Shown here one piece after another: positions 40,870 through 49,752 of a stretch of 64,000 nt of DNA. Position numbers and translations under genes: made by a program. The notes beneath the pieces were generated by a model. The model searched no databases. It was given only the letters and a program-made list of their open reading frames with translations, and was not told where the DNA came from. Numbering within the stretch: the first letter of the stretch is position 1; each line of letters starts with the position of its first letter. Location of the stretch: contig NZ_JBEPTM010000006.1 in assembly GCF_040549525.1 (NCBI RefSeq), positions 62,001-126,000 of the forward strand, given 5' to 3'. The stretch is from Lacisediminihabitans sp040549525. GTDB lineage: Bacteria; Actinomycetota; Actinomycetes; Actinomycetales; Microbacteriaceae.

Positions 40870-41351
40870 TAGGGCAGGTAGGTCTCGACCTTGTCGATCT
40901 GCACGCTGATCTCCTTGCCATTCGGCGCCGTATACGACACCGTCTCGCCGACCGAATGGCCGAGGATGGCGGCGCCGAGTGGGCTTCCCTCGCTGTAGAC
41001 GTCGAGGTCGCTGTCTTCCCCGACGATCTCACGACTGCCGAGCAGGAAGGTGCTCTCGTCGCCGAGGATTCGTGCACTCACGACGGTGCCGGACTGCACG
41101 ACTCCGTTGCTCGTGGGGGCCGCGCCGACCTTGGCGTGACGGATCAGCTCGGTGAGAACCCGGATGCGGGCTTCCATCTTGCCCTGCTCTTCTTTGGCGG
41201 CGTGGTAGCCGCCATTCTCCTTGAGGTCGCCCTCTTCCCGAGCGGCCTCGATCTTCTTGGCGATATCGACACGACCGGTGGTCGACAACTGTTCGAGTTC
41301 GGCGCTGCGACGGTCGAATGCTTCCTGGGTCAGCCAGGTCTCGGTAGACAC
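40869..41351 (-). CDS. greA: Transcription elongation factor GreA
   Basis: Rescues backtracked RNA polymerase by stimulating transcript cleavage. The 160-residue protein has an N-terminal antiparallel coiled coil (to about residue 75) with the acidic tip EEGDLKENGGYHAAKEEQ and a C-terminal FKBP-like GreA/GreB domain (ILGHSVGETVSYTAPNGKEI). GTG 41351 follows GGGAG. The U-tract of the preceding gene's terminator ends 12 bases before the start, so greA either has its promoter inside that terminator or depends on readthrough. Confidence 0.95.
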   Translation of the reverse strand: MSTETWLTQEAFDRRSAELEQLSTTGRVDIAKKIEAAREEGDLKENGGYHAAKEEQGKMEARIRVLTELIRHAKVGAAPTSNGVVQSGTVVSARILGDESTFLLGSREIVGEDSDLDVYSEGSPLGAAILGHSVGETVSYTAPNGKEISVQIDKVETYLP

Positions 41352-41363
41352 GATGTGCTCCCT

Positions 41364-41400
41364 AAAAAACGCAAATGAGACCGGCCGTGGGGCCGGTCTC
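41364..41400 (-). terminator. Rho-independent terminator between DUF4307 gene and greA
   Basis: On the minus strand, GAGACCGGCC and GGCCGGTCTC form a perfect 10-bp stem with a 4-base loop (41377-41400), followed by ATTTGCG and six T (41364-41369). Confidence 0.9.
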
Positions 41401-41418
41401 TGATCAGTAAGCCTCAGT

Positions 41419-41865
41419 TTAGGTCAGCCAGCACCGGTAGATCAAGCCGGTGACGCCCCGCTCTGAACTCAACACGGTGTCGGTGTACGACGTGGTGTAC
41501 CGCGTGGAGGCCGGAACCTTCACGATGCGCCAGCCCACGATCCCGTGTGCTTCGTTCTGCACCTGAAGGGCGCAACTCGCCGTCTGGCCCACCGGCATCG
41601 ACACCTGGTAGCTGATGCTCACTGTGCGGTCGTTGACGATGGTCGAACCCTTGTCCTCCGCGTCCAGGGTGCTGCCGGCCTGGTCGAGTCCCGCCCAGAT
41701 GACCCAGGCGATCACGACGATCGCCGCCAGGGCGCCGGCGATGAGATAGACGAGGCGATCCCGGCGCTTCTTCGCGGGCGTGCGCCCGTACCGGGCGGCG
41801 AGGCCAGCGGACTCGGGCACCGCAGAGGGACGCACCTCGAGCGCATCCTCGTCTATCGCAGTCAT
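41419..41865 (-). CDS. DUF4307 membrane-anchored protein
   Basis: A 148-residue protein of the actinobacterial DUF4307 family. One N-terminal transmembrane helix (LVYLIAGALAAIVVIAWVIW, about 42-61) precedes an extracytoplasmic beta-rich domain with two cysteines (SCALQVQN and IYRCWLT) that could form a disulfide. ATG 41865 is chosen with GGGGATG upstream. It lies divergent to mca, as in many actinobacteria. Function unknown. A strong terminator follows. Confidence 0.82.
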   Translation of the reverse strand: MTAIDEDALEVRPSAVPESAGLAARYGRTPAKKRRDRLVYLIAGALAAIVVIAWVIWAGLDQAGSTLDAEDKGSTIVNDRTVSISYQVSMPVGQTASCALQVQNEAHGIVGWRIVKVPASTRYTTSYTDTVLSSERGVTGLIYRCWLT

Positions 41866-41960
41866 GTCACATCCCCGCACGCCTATTCTTGTAGTCCAAG
41901 GGTATCCGCCCACCCTGCGTATTCCCCACCCGTGCCTTCCCCACAAACACAAGGAGTTCG

Positions 41961-42836
41961 GTGACTCAGCGCCTGCTTGCCGTTCACGCCCATCCCGACG
42001 ACGAGTCGAGCAAGGGCGCAGCGACCTACGCCCACTACCGCAGCATCGGGACCGAGGTGCTCGTGGTCAGCTGCACGGGCGGCGAACGCGGCGACATCCA
42101 GAACGAAGCCCTCGAGTCAACGGCGATGGCGAACCGTGACATGGCCGGCCTCCGGCGCATCGAGATGGCGAACGCCCAGGCGGCGATCGGCTTCGAACAC
42201 CGCTGGCTGGGCTACCAGGACTCCGGGCTGCCCGAGAACGACGAGCCGGTGCCCGCGAACTCCTTCGCGCTCATCCCGCTCGAGATCTCGGCTGAGCCCC
42301 TCGTCAAGATCATCCGCGAGTTCCGGCCGCAGGTGCTCGTGACCTACGACGAGACAGGCGGCTACCCGCACCCCGACCACATCCGCACGCACGACATCTC
42401 GCTGTACGCCTACGAGGCGGCCGCGGATGCATCGCGGTACCCGGATGCCGGAGCACCCTGGCAGATCTCCAAGGTCTACTTCGACCGCATCTTCAATGCG
42501 CCGCGCATCGAGGCGATGTACCAGTTCCTCCTCGTGAATGCCCCGGAGACCCCGCAGCTGGCCCAGATGGAGGAGTTCCGGGAGCGGATGAAGGACCGCC
42601 CCGTGCTCACGACCACTCAGGTGCACGTCGGCGACTTCTTCGACGCACGGGACACGGCGTTGCGCGCACACGCCAGCCAGGTCGCGCCCGACAGCGCCTT
42701 CTTCTTCTGGCCCAACGACCTGCAGCGACAGGCGTGGCCGTTCGAAGACTTCCAGTTGGCACTGTCGCGGGTGGAATCCCCCCTGCCCGAGACCGATCTG
42801 TTCTCCGGGATACCCGCAGAGGATCTCAGCGCATGA
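41961..42836 (+). CDS. mca: Mycothiol S-conjugate amidase
   Basis: Detoxification: cleaves mycothiol S-conjugates to mercapturic acids and glucosaminyl-inositol. The 291-residue LmbE-fold zinc enzyme has VHAHPDDESSKGA (His11, Asp14 as ligands; the Lys18 that distinguishes Mca from MshB) and the third ligand in GYPHPDHIRTHD near residue 137. AAGGAG lies five bases before GTG 41961. It marks the organism as a mycothiol-producing actinobacterium. A small membrane protein is coupled behind it. Confidence 0.95.
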   Translation: MTQRLLAVHAHPDDESSKGAATYAHYRSIGTEVLVVSCTGGERGDIQNEALESTAMANRDMAGLRRIEMANAQAAIGFEHRWLGYQDSGLPENDEPVPANSFALIPLEISAEPLVKIIREFRPQVLVTYDETGGYPHPDHIRTHDISLYAYEAAADASRYPDAGAPWQISKVYFDRIFNAPRIEAMYQFLLVNAPETPQLAQMEEFRERMKDRPVLTTTQVHVGDFFDARDTALRAHASQVAPDSAFFFWPNDLQRQAWPFEDFQLALSRVESPLPETDLFSGIPAEDLSA

Positions 42837-43084
42837 GCGGCTTGTACACCGCGATCGTGATGCTCGCGTCGACGCCGACACCCCAGCCGAATTTCGATGA
42901 GAATTCGGTCACCCCGACCTGGGTCGGCTTCGCCGCGACCTTCCTGGTGGCCGCCGCAGTGGTGCTGCTCTGCATCGACATGGTGCGTCGGGTGCGTCGG
43001 GTGCGCTACCGCGGGGAGATCCGTGAGCAGCTCGAGGCCGAGCGGGATGCCGCAGCTTCGGAGCAGCCTCCCACCAGTTCCTAG
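42833..43084 (+). CDS. Small membrane protein coupled to mca
   Basis: An 83-residue protein with one transmembrane helix (VGFAATFLVAAAVVLLCIDMV, split as about 32-52) and a basic then Glu-rich cytoplasmic tail (RRVRRVRYRGEIREQLEAER). ATG 42833 overlaps the mca stop by four bases. I do not recognise a named family; small proteins of this kind follow mca in related genomes. Confidence 0.75.
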   Translation: MSGLYTAIVMLASTPTPQPNFDENSVTPTWVGFAATFLVAAAVVLLCIDMVRRVRRVRYRGEIREQLEAERDAAASEQPPTSS

Positions 43085-43116
43085 AAGCCCGGCAGTCCCT
43101 AGAAGCCCACCAGCCC

Positions 43117-43875
43117 CTAGAAAACCGGCGGGTTCGTGGCCACCAGGAAGATGCCGGTCCAGTGGCAGAGGTATGCCAGCAGCGTGAGCGCGTGGAAGAT
43201 CTCGTGGAAACCGAAGACTCCCGGCACCGGGTTCGGACGCTTGAACCCGTAGATCACGGCGCCGATCGTGTAGAACACACCCCCGAGCAGGATGAGGGAC
43301 ATCATCACGGCGTTGGCCTGGAAGAAGTCGACGATGAAGGCGAGCGCGGCATAGCCGAGCAGCAGGTAGAGCGGCACGTAGAGCCAGCGCGGCGCGCCGA
43401 TCCAGAAGATGCGGAATCCGATTCCGAGGCCGGCGCCGATCCAGACCAGCCAGAGCAGGAGCACTGACTTGTCGTGCGGGAGGGCCAGCACCGTGATGGG
43501 GGTATACGACCCGGCGATCAGCAGGAAGATGTTGGCGTGATCCATCCGCTTGAGCAGTCGTTTCGTGCGATCGCTCCAATTGACGCGGTGATAGAGCGCG
43601 GAAACTCCGAAGAGCAGCAGCGACGACAGCACGAAGACGGAGCTCGACACCCTGGCCGGCACTCCATCGGCGAGCACGATCAACACGACACCGAGCACGA
43701 TCGCGAGCGGGAAGGTGGCCGTGTGGATCCAGCCGCGCCAGGTGGGCTTGCGCTCGAGAAGCGCGGCACGGGACGCGAGCGCATCATCCAGGAGGGGGAT
43801 GTTCGGAAGGTCGGGGCCGTCCTCTTCGGCATCCAGCGCCGAGTCGAGTGGTCCCTGATCCGATTCCTTTGCCAT
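43117..43875 (-). CDS. Hemolysin III/PAQR family membrane protein (TrhA-like)
   Basis: A seven-helix membrane protein of 252 residues of the PAQR superfamily. The metal-binding features are SALYHR in helix 2, MDHANIFLLIAGSYTPI in helix 3 and the C-terminal FHEIFHALTLLAYLCHW, with the conserved histidines. Bacterial members affect membrane fluidity; haemolysis is not established here. ATG 43875 is used because a TAAACT box lies just upstream. Confidence 0.9.
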   Translation of the reverse strand: MAKESDQGPLDSALDAEEDGPDLPNIPLLDDALASRAALLERKPTWRGWIHTATFPLAIVLGVVLIVLADGVPARVSSSVFVLSSLLLFGVSALYHRVNWSDRTKRLLKRMDHANIFLLIAGSYTPITVLALPHDKSVLLLWLVWIGAGLGIGFRIFWIGAPRWLYVPLYLLLGYAALAFIVDFFQANAVMMSLILLGGVFYTIGAVIYGFKRPNPVPGVFGFHEIFHALTLLAYLCHWTGIFLVATNPPVF

Positions 43876-43883
43876 GAGGCCCC

Positions 43884-43889
43884 AGTTTA
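43884..43889 (-). promoter_or_regulatory. -10 box (TAAACT) for the PAQR gene
   Basis: On the minus strand TAAACT ends 8 bases before ATG 43875; the transcript would have at most one or two leader bases. Confidence 0.5.
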
Positions 43890-43936
43890 GTGACGCCCTC
43901 TGCCGGTGAGATGGGAGCACTCGCACGCTCGTGCAC

Positions 43937-43942
43937 TAGCGT
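43937..43942 (+). promoter_or_regulatory. Leaderless-type -10 box (TAGCGT) for the isoprenyl synthase gene
   Basis: TAGCGT ends 6 bases before GTG 43949; no Shine-Dalgarno sequence. Confidence 0.55.
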
Positions 43943-43948
43943 ATTGGT

Positions 43949-44734
43949 GTGGCACAGCGGGAAGTTCCCCTCGGACGAGGCATCCTCTACGGTCTCTACC
44001 AGAACCGGATCCGTCGCTTCCTCGCCACCCAGGAACGGCCGAAGCACATCGCCATGATCCTCGACGGCAACCGGCGGTGGGCGCGCCAACGATTGCTCGA
44101 GACAGCCGCCCACGGGCATCGTGCCGGAGCCGCGAAGTTCCGTGAGTTCCTGGTGTGGTGTGACGACCTCGGAATCGCGACCGCGACCCTCTACCTGCTG
44201 TCGACCGACAATCTCACCGGACGGACTACCGCCGAACTGGATGAGCTGCTCCAGATCATCGCGGACCTCGCCGAAGACCTCTCACACTTCCGCGACTGGA
44301 GGGTGCAGCACGTGGGATCCGTCGACGGCTTGCCGCAGCACCTCATCGAGGCACTGAAGAATGCCGAGGCCCGCACCGCCTCGAACACCGGGATGCATAT
44401 CAATCTCGCGGTCGGCTATGGCGGTCGACGGGAGATCGCCGATGCCATGCGCAGCATCGTGACCCAGCACGAAGAGGAGGGCGGCACCCTCGATGCCCTC
44501 GCCGAGATCCTCACGCCGGAGCTCATCGGTGACCACCTCTATACCGGTGGCCAGCCCGATCCGGACCTCGTCATCCGCACCTCGGGGGAACAGCGCCTCA
44601 GCGACTTCATGCTCTGGCAGAGCGCCCACAGCGAGTTCTATTTCGTCGAGGCGCTCGGCCCGGACCTGCGCGAGGTCGACTTCCTGCGAGCCCTCCGCGA
44701 TTACGCCCGACGCCAGCGCCGCTTCGGCAGTTAG
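43949..44734 (+). CDS. uppS: Z-isoprenyl diphosphate synthase (UppS family)
   Basis: Adds isoprene units in cis to make a polyprenyl diphosphate, the precursor of the cell-wall lipid carrier. The 261-residue protein has the catalytic ILDGNRRWAR (Asp39), the STDNLTGR loop and the terminal RTSGEQRLSDFMLWQ-AHSEFYF block. Actinobacteria often have two such enzymes, one making short omega,E,Z-farnesyl diphosphate. Which this is cannot be told. Confidence 0.93.
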   Translation: MAQREVPLGRGILYGLYQNRIRRFLATQERPKHIAMILDGNRRWARQRLLETAAHGHRAGAAKFREFLVWCDDLGIATATLYLLSTDNLTGRTTAELDELLQIIADLAEDLSHFRDWRVQHVGSVDGLPQHLIEALKNAEARTASNTGMHINLAVGYGGRREIADAMRSIVTQHEEEGGTLDALAEILTPELIGDHLYTGGQPDPDLVIRTSGEQRLSDFMLWQSAHSEFYFVEALGPDLREVDFLRALRDYARRQRRFGS

Positions 44735-44743
44735 TGATACCCG

Positions 44744-45865
44744 ATGACCATCGATGACTTCATTTCCGGATTCACCGAAGAGCCCGGCTACTTCAATTTC
44801 GCCTCGGTCGGGCCCCTGGGTCGCGCCGCAATCGAAGAAGAGCAGGCGCAGGTCGAGCTGCTGCGCCGCTCACGTTTCGGCAGCCTGGCGAGCCTCGAGG
44901 AGCAGGACCGACGCGTGCGCGCTGCGGTCGGGCAGCTGATCGGTTTTGCCTCCGACCAGGTCGTCTTCCAGCCCAACACCAGCTCAGGTCTGATGCACGC
45001 GATGTTCGGCATCACCGGGGGAGTGCTGCTTTCGGGGGCGGAATTCCCGTCCCTCCCCTTCGCCGCGGTGCGCGCGGCGGACTCGCTCTCGGTGCTCGCG
45101 CCGCACTGGCTCGACACCGCCGGCGGTCCGGTGACGCCCGGTGTGATCCGTGACCGGCTCACCCCGAGCATCGTCGCTGTCGCCGTGAGCCTCGTCGACT
45201 TTCGCACCGGCTATCTCGCGGACATCGAGGGGATTCGCCAGGTGATCGGTGATCGCCTGCTCATCGTGGACGCGATGCAGGGATTCGGCGTGGTCGACGC
45301 CCCCTACGGGGTGGCGGATGTGATCGCCAGCGGCGGTCAGAAATGGGCACGGGCCGGATGGGGCACCGGCTTCCTCGCGCTGAGCGATCGTGCCCTTGAC
45401 CGGCTCACCCCGGTATTCAGTGGCTTCAGCGCCACGGATTCACCGGACCTCCCCCTCGACGGTGTCCTCCCGCCCGCAGAGGGAGCGGGTGCCTACAGCA
45501 TCAGCAACCCGAGTCCGATCGACCAGGCTCGCTTCGCCGCGGCGCTGGAGGAGATCGGGTCGGTCGGAGTATCGGCGATCAGTGCACTGTTGGCGGAGAA
45601 GGTGTCCCGCGTCATCGACCTGGCCGACGAGTACGCGGTGCCGGTGGCCTCCTCCCGGGCCGAGAACGAGCGGGCGGGGATCGTCGTCCTCGAACCGGCC
45701 GCAGACCAACTCACCATGCTCACGGCATCCCTCTTCAACCATGGAATCACGGTGACCGTGCGGGGCGGCACGGTGCGCCTGAGCCCCCACGTGTCGACCG
45801 ATGAAGACAGCTTCGACGCGCTGCGCGGGGCCTTCACCAGCTATGCCTCGGCCATCACCGTCTGA
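44744..45865 (+). CDS. Class V aminotransferase-fold PLP enzyme
   Basis: A fold-type I PLP enzyme of 373 residues in the cysteine-desulfurase/kynureninase group. Lys200 in GGQKWARAGWG is the Schiff-base lysine; FQPNTSSGLMHAMFG holds the cofactor phosphate and LIVDAMQGFGVVDAP the Asp that contacts the pyridine nitrogen. No catalytic-loop cysteine is seen, so it is not an obvious desulfurase. It starts nine bases after uppS and may share its transcript. Substrate unknown. Confidence 0.88.
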   Translation: MTIDDFISGFTEEPGYFNFASVGPLGRAAIEEEQAQVELLRRSRFGSLASLEEQDRRVRAAVGQLIGFASDQVVFQPNTSSGLMHAMFGITGGVLLSGAEFPSLPFAAVRAADSLSVLAPHWLDTAGGPVTPGVIRDRLTPSIVAVAVSLVDFRTGYLADIEGIRQVIGDRLLIVDAMQGFGVVDAPYGVADVIASGGQKWARAGWGTGFLALSDRALDRLTPVFSGFSATDSPDLPLDGVLPPAEGAGAYSISNPSPIDQARFAAALEEIGSVGVSAISALLAEKVSRVIDLADEYAVPVASSRAENERAGIVVLEPAADQLTMLTASLFNHGITVTVRGGTVRLSPHVSTDEDSFDALRGAFTSYASAITV

Positions 45866-45912
45866 CGGGGTCCGGCGGTTCGTCAAACGTTAATCTTCGC
45901 GTAACACGTCGC

Positions 45913-46060
45913 CGGGCGTGTCGCTCGGGAAAGCCGAAGGCGGCGCCCGTAGCGTACGAGCTATCAGGTATGGCGCCTGATCGAGACGGCCACGCAAGTT
46001 CGTCTCGAAACGTGTGGTGGCCGTCACGAGGACTAGTTCCGGATGCTGATACGCATCCGG
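45913..46060 (+). other. Multi-hairpin leader upstream of phoH with mutually exclusive helices
   Basis: The 208-bp gap has several perfect helices: CGGGCG/CGCCCG (45913-45949) enclosing TCGG/CCGA; ATCAGG/CCTGAT (45963-45981); TCGAGACG/CGTCTCGA (45981-46008); CCGGATGC/GCATCCGG (46039-46060), four bases before the GGAG site. A further 8-bp helix, ACGGCCAC (45986-45993) with GTGGCCGT (46017-46024), shares bases 45986-45988 with the third and cannot coexist with it. This is what an RNA switch looks like. I recognise no known riboswitch. Confidence 0.5.
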
Positions 46061-46073
46061 GGATGGAGCTCAC

Positions 46074-47438
46074 GTGGCCACTTTCGACAAGACCAGCCCC
46101 GCACGCCGTTCTCAGAGTGATGGAGCCACCGGCACCAGCGCCAAGCAAGCCGAGCGCACCTATGTGCTCGACACTTCGGTCTTGCTGTCTGATCCGAAGG
46201 CCATCTTCCGCTTCTCTGAACACGCGGTGGTGCTTCCGGTGGTCGTGATCTCGGAGCTCGAAGGAAAGCGCAACGACCCGGAGATCGGGTACTTCGCGCG
46301 CCAGGCCCTGCGCAATCTCGATGAGCTGCGCGTGCAGCACGAACGCCTCGACTTTCCCATCGCGGTCGGCGACGGCGGTTCGCTTCGCGTGGAGCTCAAT
46401 CACTCGAACATGTCGGTGCTCCCGTCCGGCCTGCAGCTCAACGACAACGACTCGCGCATCCTCGCCGTCGCGCTCAACCTCTCGAACGACGGACTCGATG
46501 TCACTGTCGTCTCGAAGGATCTTCCGCTGCGCGTCAAGGCAGCGTCGATCGGGCTTGCCGCGGAGGAGTACCGCGCGGAACTGGCCGTCGACTCGGGCTG
46601 GACCGGCATGGAAGACGTCACCCTGGGATCCGACCAGATGGCGAAGCTCTACGACACCGAGAAGCTCACCACTCGGCAGATCGGGGACACTCCGATCAAC
46701 ACGGGCCTCGTCATCCACTCCGATCGCGGATCGGCGCTCGGTCGCGTCACCGCGCGAGGGGAGATGCGGCTCGTGCGGGGGGATCGCGACATCTTCGGCC
46801 TGCACGGCCGGTCGGCCGAACAGCGCCTTGCCATCGACATGCTCCTCGACCCGGAGATCGGGATCGTCTCCCTCGGCGGGCGGGCCGGTACCGGCAAATC
46901 GGCTCTCGCGCTCTGCGCCGGGCTCGAGGCGGTGCTCGAGAAGCAGCAGCACAAGAAGATCATGGTGTTCCGGCCGCTGTACGCGGTCGGCGGCCAGGAG
47001 CTCGGCTTCCTGCCCGGCGATGCCTCGGAGAAGATGAACCCGTGGGCCCAGGCCGTCTTCGACACGCTGGGCTCCGTCGTCTCCCAGAATGTTCTCGACG
47101 AGGTGGTGGAGCGGGGCATGCTGGAGGTGCTGCCGCTCACCCACATCCGGGGTCGCTCCCTGCATGATGCGTTCGTGATCGTGGACGAGGCGCAGTCCCT
47201 CGAACGCAACGTGCTCCTCACCGTCCTCAGCCGCATCGGCCAGAACTCGAGAGTCGTGCTCACCCACGATGTCGCCCAGCGGGACAACCTCCGGGTGGGC
47301 CGCCACGACGGCGTCGCCTCGGTGATCGAGACGCTCAAGGGACACTCACTGTTCGGGCACATCACCCTGACGAGGTCGGAGCGATCCGCGATCGCAGCCC
47401 TCGTCACCGAGATGCTCGAATCGAATGAATTGGCCTGA
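46074..47438 (+). CDS. phoH: PhoH family protein with N-terminal PIN domain
   Basis: A PIN-PhoH (PhoH2/YlaK) fusion of 454 residues. The PIN ribonuclease domain (about 24-160) begins YVLDTSVLLSDPKAIFRF and keeps the acidic residues (DTS; ELEGKRNDPE; NDNDSRILAV). The PhoH ATPase domain (about 240-440) has Walker A GGRAGTGKSALAL and Walker B DAFVIVDEAQSLERNV. Mycobacterial PhoH2 is an ATP-dependent RNA helicase/RNase. GTG 46074 has GGAG five bases upstream. A long structured leader precedes it. Confidence 0.94.
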   Translation: MATFDKTSPARRSQSDGATGTSAKQAERTYVLDTSVLLSDPKAIFRFSEHAVVLPVVVISELEGKRNDPEIGYFARQALRNLDELRVQHERLDFPIAVGDGGSLRVELNHSNMSVLPSGLQLNDNDSRILAVALNLSNDGLDVTVVSKDLPLRVKAASIGLAAEEYRAELAVDSGWTGMEDVTLGSDQMAKLYDTEKLTTRQIGDTPINTGLVIHSDRGSALGRVTARGEMRLVRGDRDIFGLHGRSAEQRLAIDMLLDPEIGIVSLGGRAGTGKSALALCAGLEAVLEKQQHKKIMVFRPLYAVGGQELGFLPGDASEKMNPWAQAVFDTLGSVVSQNVLDEVVERGMLEVLPLTHIRGRSLHDAFVIVDEAQSLERNVLLTVLSRIGQNSRVVLTHDVAQRDNLRVGRHDGVASVIETLKGHSLFGHITLTRSERSAIAALVTEMLESNELA

Positions 47439-47489
47439 TCAGGGGCCGCGATCCACAGCGGCGGGCACGATGACGCGGGGTAGACAGCT

Positions 47490-47495
47490 TAGGCT
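47490..47495 (+). promoter_or_regulatory. Leaderless-type -10 box (TAGGCT)
   Basis: Ends 6 bases before GTG 47502; no Shine-Dalgarno sequence. Confidence 0.6.
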
Positions 47496-47501
47496 CTAAG
47501 G

Positions 47502-48278
47502 GTGAACCTGCCTCTCGTCGTCGTGCTCGGCGGGCTCACGATTCTCACGCTCTGGGGATTCGTGGCCCCGCGCTCCCAATGGCGTGCCCTCACCGGTTGG
47601 AGCCACCGGGAACTGACCGGGGGCGAGCCCGGGCCGGTGATCATCGGTATCCATCGTCTCGCTGCGGGCGTCGCTCTCGCGGCTCTCGCCCTCGGGGGAG
47701 CGTCACTAGCGGTCGGGCTCTTCGACCCGAGCACGCAGGTGAACGTGCGCACCATCACGGATCCCGTGCGTGTGCTCTGGGGCACTCCGGACCCGACCGT
47801 GGTCAACCGGGTGTTCGTGCCGGTGAACACCGCTCCGACCGGGCTGACCCGGGTTCCCGCGCTGCGCTACCAGGCCGTGAACGCCAAGAACCGGAGCCCT
47901 TCTTATCTCTTCGGGCTCGACACGTATGCGCGGCCGCACCCGAGTGGCACCGATGGATACATCGGTGCCTACCCGGCAGTCGGGCTCACCGCCCTCGACA
48001 CGGCGGACATCGTGGTGCAGGTGCGGGCCGACAGTCGTTGCACTCCGCAGCAGGTGCTCGTTGTGGAATCGGGCACCTCCATCGTTCTTGCGGTCTACTA
48101 CGGTCGCCCGGTAGGCGAATCGCTCGACTCCAAGGCTCTGGCCACACCCTGCGATCTCACAGCGGCGAGGGACAAGTCGTCTTCGGTGCTCATTCCGATC
48201 GATCTCGGTGCCCCCGTCGGAAAGCGCGCGGTGCTGAACCTCGAGGGCACGTCGATCTCGAAGGCCGACACCCCGTAG
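47502..48278 (+). CDS. Hypothetical membrane-anchored protein
   Basis: I do not recognise a named family. The 258-residue protein has two hydrophobic helices, at about 3-22 and 50-72, the first followed by VAPRSQWRALTGWSHR, a motif seen in small actinobacterial membrane proteins. An extracytoplasmic domain of about 185 residues follows, with beta-strand-like content and two cysteines (DSRCTPQQ and TPCDLTA). It has its own leaderless promoter and faces fumC tail to tail. Confidence 0.72.
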   Translation: MNLPLVVVLGGLTILTLWGFVAPRSQWRALTGWSHRELTGGEPGPVIIGIHRLAAGVALAALALGGASLAVGLFDPSTQVNVRTITDPVRVLWGTPDPTVVNRVFVPVNTAPTGLTRVPALRYQAVNAKNRSPSYLFGLDTYARPHPSGTDGYIGAYPAVGLTALDTADIVVQVRADSRCTPQQVLVVESGTSIVLAVYYGRPVGESLDSKALATPCDLTAARDKSSSVLIPIDLGAPVGKRAVLNLEGTSISKADTP

Positions 48279-48302
48279 CTGTCTGAAGGATCGCGAGAAC
48301 GC

Positions 48303-49706
48303 TCAGGACCGCGCGGGTGGGCGCGTCATCGAGAGCACGTCGAGGGCGCTGTCGAGAAGCTCCACCGAGACCTCGCCACGCTCGACGAAGCCGAGGTCGA
48401 TCACCGATTCTCGCACCGTGATCGACTTGGCTACCGCGTTCTTCGCGACCTTGGCGGCGGCCTCGTAGCCGATAACCCGGTTGAGGGGGGTGACGATGGA
48501 CGGAGAGGACTCTGCGAGTGCCCTGGCGTGTTCCACGTTGGCGACGAGACCGGCGACGGTCTTGTCGGCGAGGGCGACACTGGAGTTGGCGAGCAGGCGG
48601 ATCGACTCGAGCAGCGCTGTGCCCATCACCGGGATGGCGACATTGAGTTCGAAGGATCCCGATGCGCCGGCCCAGGCGATCGTCCCATCGTTGCCGATGA
48701 CCCGGGCGGCCACCATCAGCACGGCCTCCGGAATCACCGGGTTCACCTTGCCCGGCATGATCGATGATCCGGGCTGGAGGTCGGGGATGTTGAGCTCGCC
48801 GAGTCCGGTGTTCGGGCCGGAGCCCATCCAGCGCAGGTCGTTGCAGATCTTGGTGAGGCTCACGGCGATCACCCGAAGAGCTCCGGATGCCTCGACGAGG
48901 CCATCCCGGGCACCCTGCGCCTCGAAGTGGTCGCGCGCCTCGGTGAGCGGAAGGCCGGAGTCGGAAGCGAGCAGGGCGATGACCTTCTGCGAGAAGCCCG
49001 CCGGCGTGTTGATGCCCGTGCCGACAGCGGTACCGCCGAGGGGCACCTCGGCCACGCGAATGATCGTCGATTGCACGCGCTCGATTCCGTAGCGCACCTG
49101 CGCGGCGTAGCCGGCGAACTCCTGGCCGAGCGTCACCGGGGTGGCATCCATCAGGTGGGTGCGACCGGACTTGACCACGGTCTTCCACAGCTCCGCCTTG
49201 GCCTCGAGCGCGGTGGCGAGGTGATCGAGGGCTGGCACGAGGTCGCCGAGGAGAGCGCCAGTCACGGCGACGTGCACGGAGGTGGGGAAGACATCGTTGG
49301 AGGACTGCGAGGCGTTCACGTGGTCGTTGGGGTGTACCGGGGCTCCCGCGAACTTCGTGGCGAGAGTGGCGAGCACCTCGTTGATGTTCATGTTCGACGA
49401 GGTGCCGCTGCCGGTCTGGTAGGTGTCGACTGGAAACTGGTCGTGGTGACGGCCGGCGATCAGCTCGTCCGCGGCGAGCACCACGGCCTGCGAGACCGGT
49501 TCCGCGAGGATGCCGAGCTCCAGGTTGACGATCGCGGCGGCACGCTTGATTCGTGCGAGTGCCACGATCTGTGCCGGCTCGAGTCCGCTTCCGGAGATGG
49601 GGAAGTTCTCGACCGCGCGCTGCGTCTGGGCTCCGTAGAGGGCAGATACCGGCACGCGGACTTCGCCCATCGTGTCGTGCTCGATGCGGTACTCGGATTC
49701 AGTCAC
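48303..49706 (-). CDS. fumC: Class II fumarate hydratase
   Basis: Interconverts fumarate and malate in the TCA cycle; iron-independent. The 467-residue protein has the superfamily signature GSSIMPGKVNP (about residue 313), the B-site/active-site segments SGTSSNMNINEV and SGRTHLMDATPVTLGQE, and VHPNDHVNASQSSND. GTG 49706 is the first start. A carbonic anhydrase gene precedes it by 46 bases on the same strand. Confidence 0.96.
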   Translation of the reverse strand: MTESEYRIEHDTMGEVRVPVSALYGAQTQRAVENFPISGSGLEPAQIVALARIKRAAAIVNLELGILAEPVSQAVVLAADELIAGRHHDQFPVDTYQTGSGTSSNMNINEVLATLATKFAGAPVHPNDHVNASQSSNDVFPTSVHVAVTGALLGDLVPALDHLATALEAKAELWKTVVKSGRTHLMDATPVTLGQEFAGYAAQVRYGIERVQSTIIRVAEVPLGGTAVGTGINTPAGFSQKVIALLASDSGLPLTEARDHFEAQGARDGLVEASGALRVIAVSLTKICNDLRWMGSGPNTGLGELNIPDLQPGSSIMPGKVNPVIPEAVLMVAARVIGNDGTIAWAGASGSFELNVAIPVMGTALLESIRLLANSSVALADKTVAGLVANVEHARALAESSPSIVTPLNRVIGYEAAAKVAKNAVAKSITVRESVIDLGFVERGEVSVELLDSALDVLSMTRPPARS

Positions 49707-49752
49707 GGCGTTGTGCGTCCCTTGTTTCGGTGTGCGGGTGGTCGGTGGGGCC

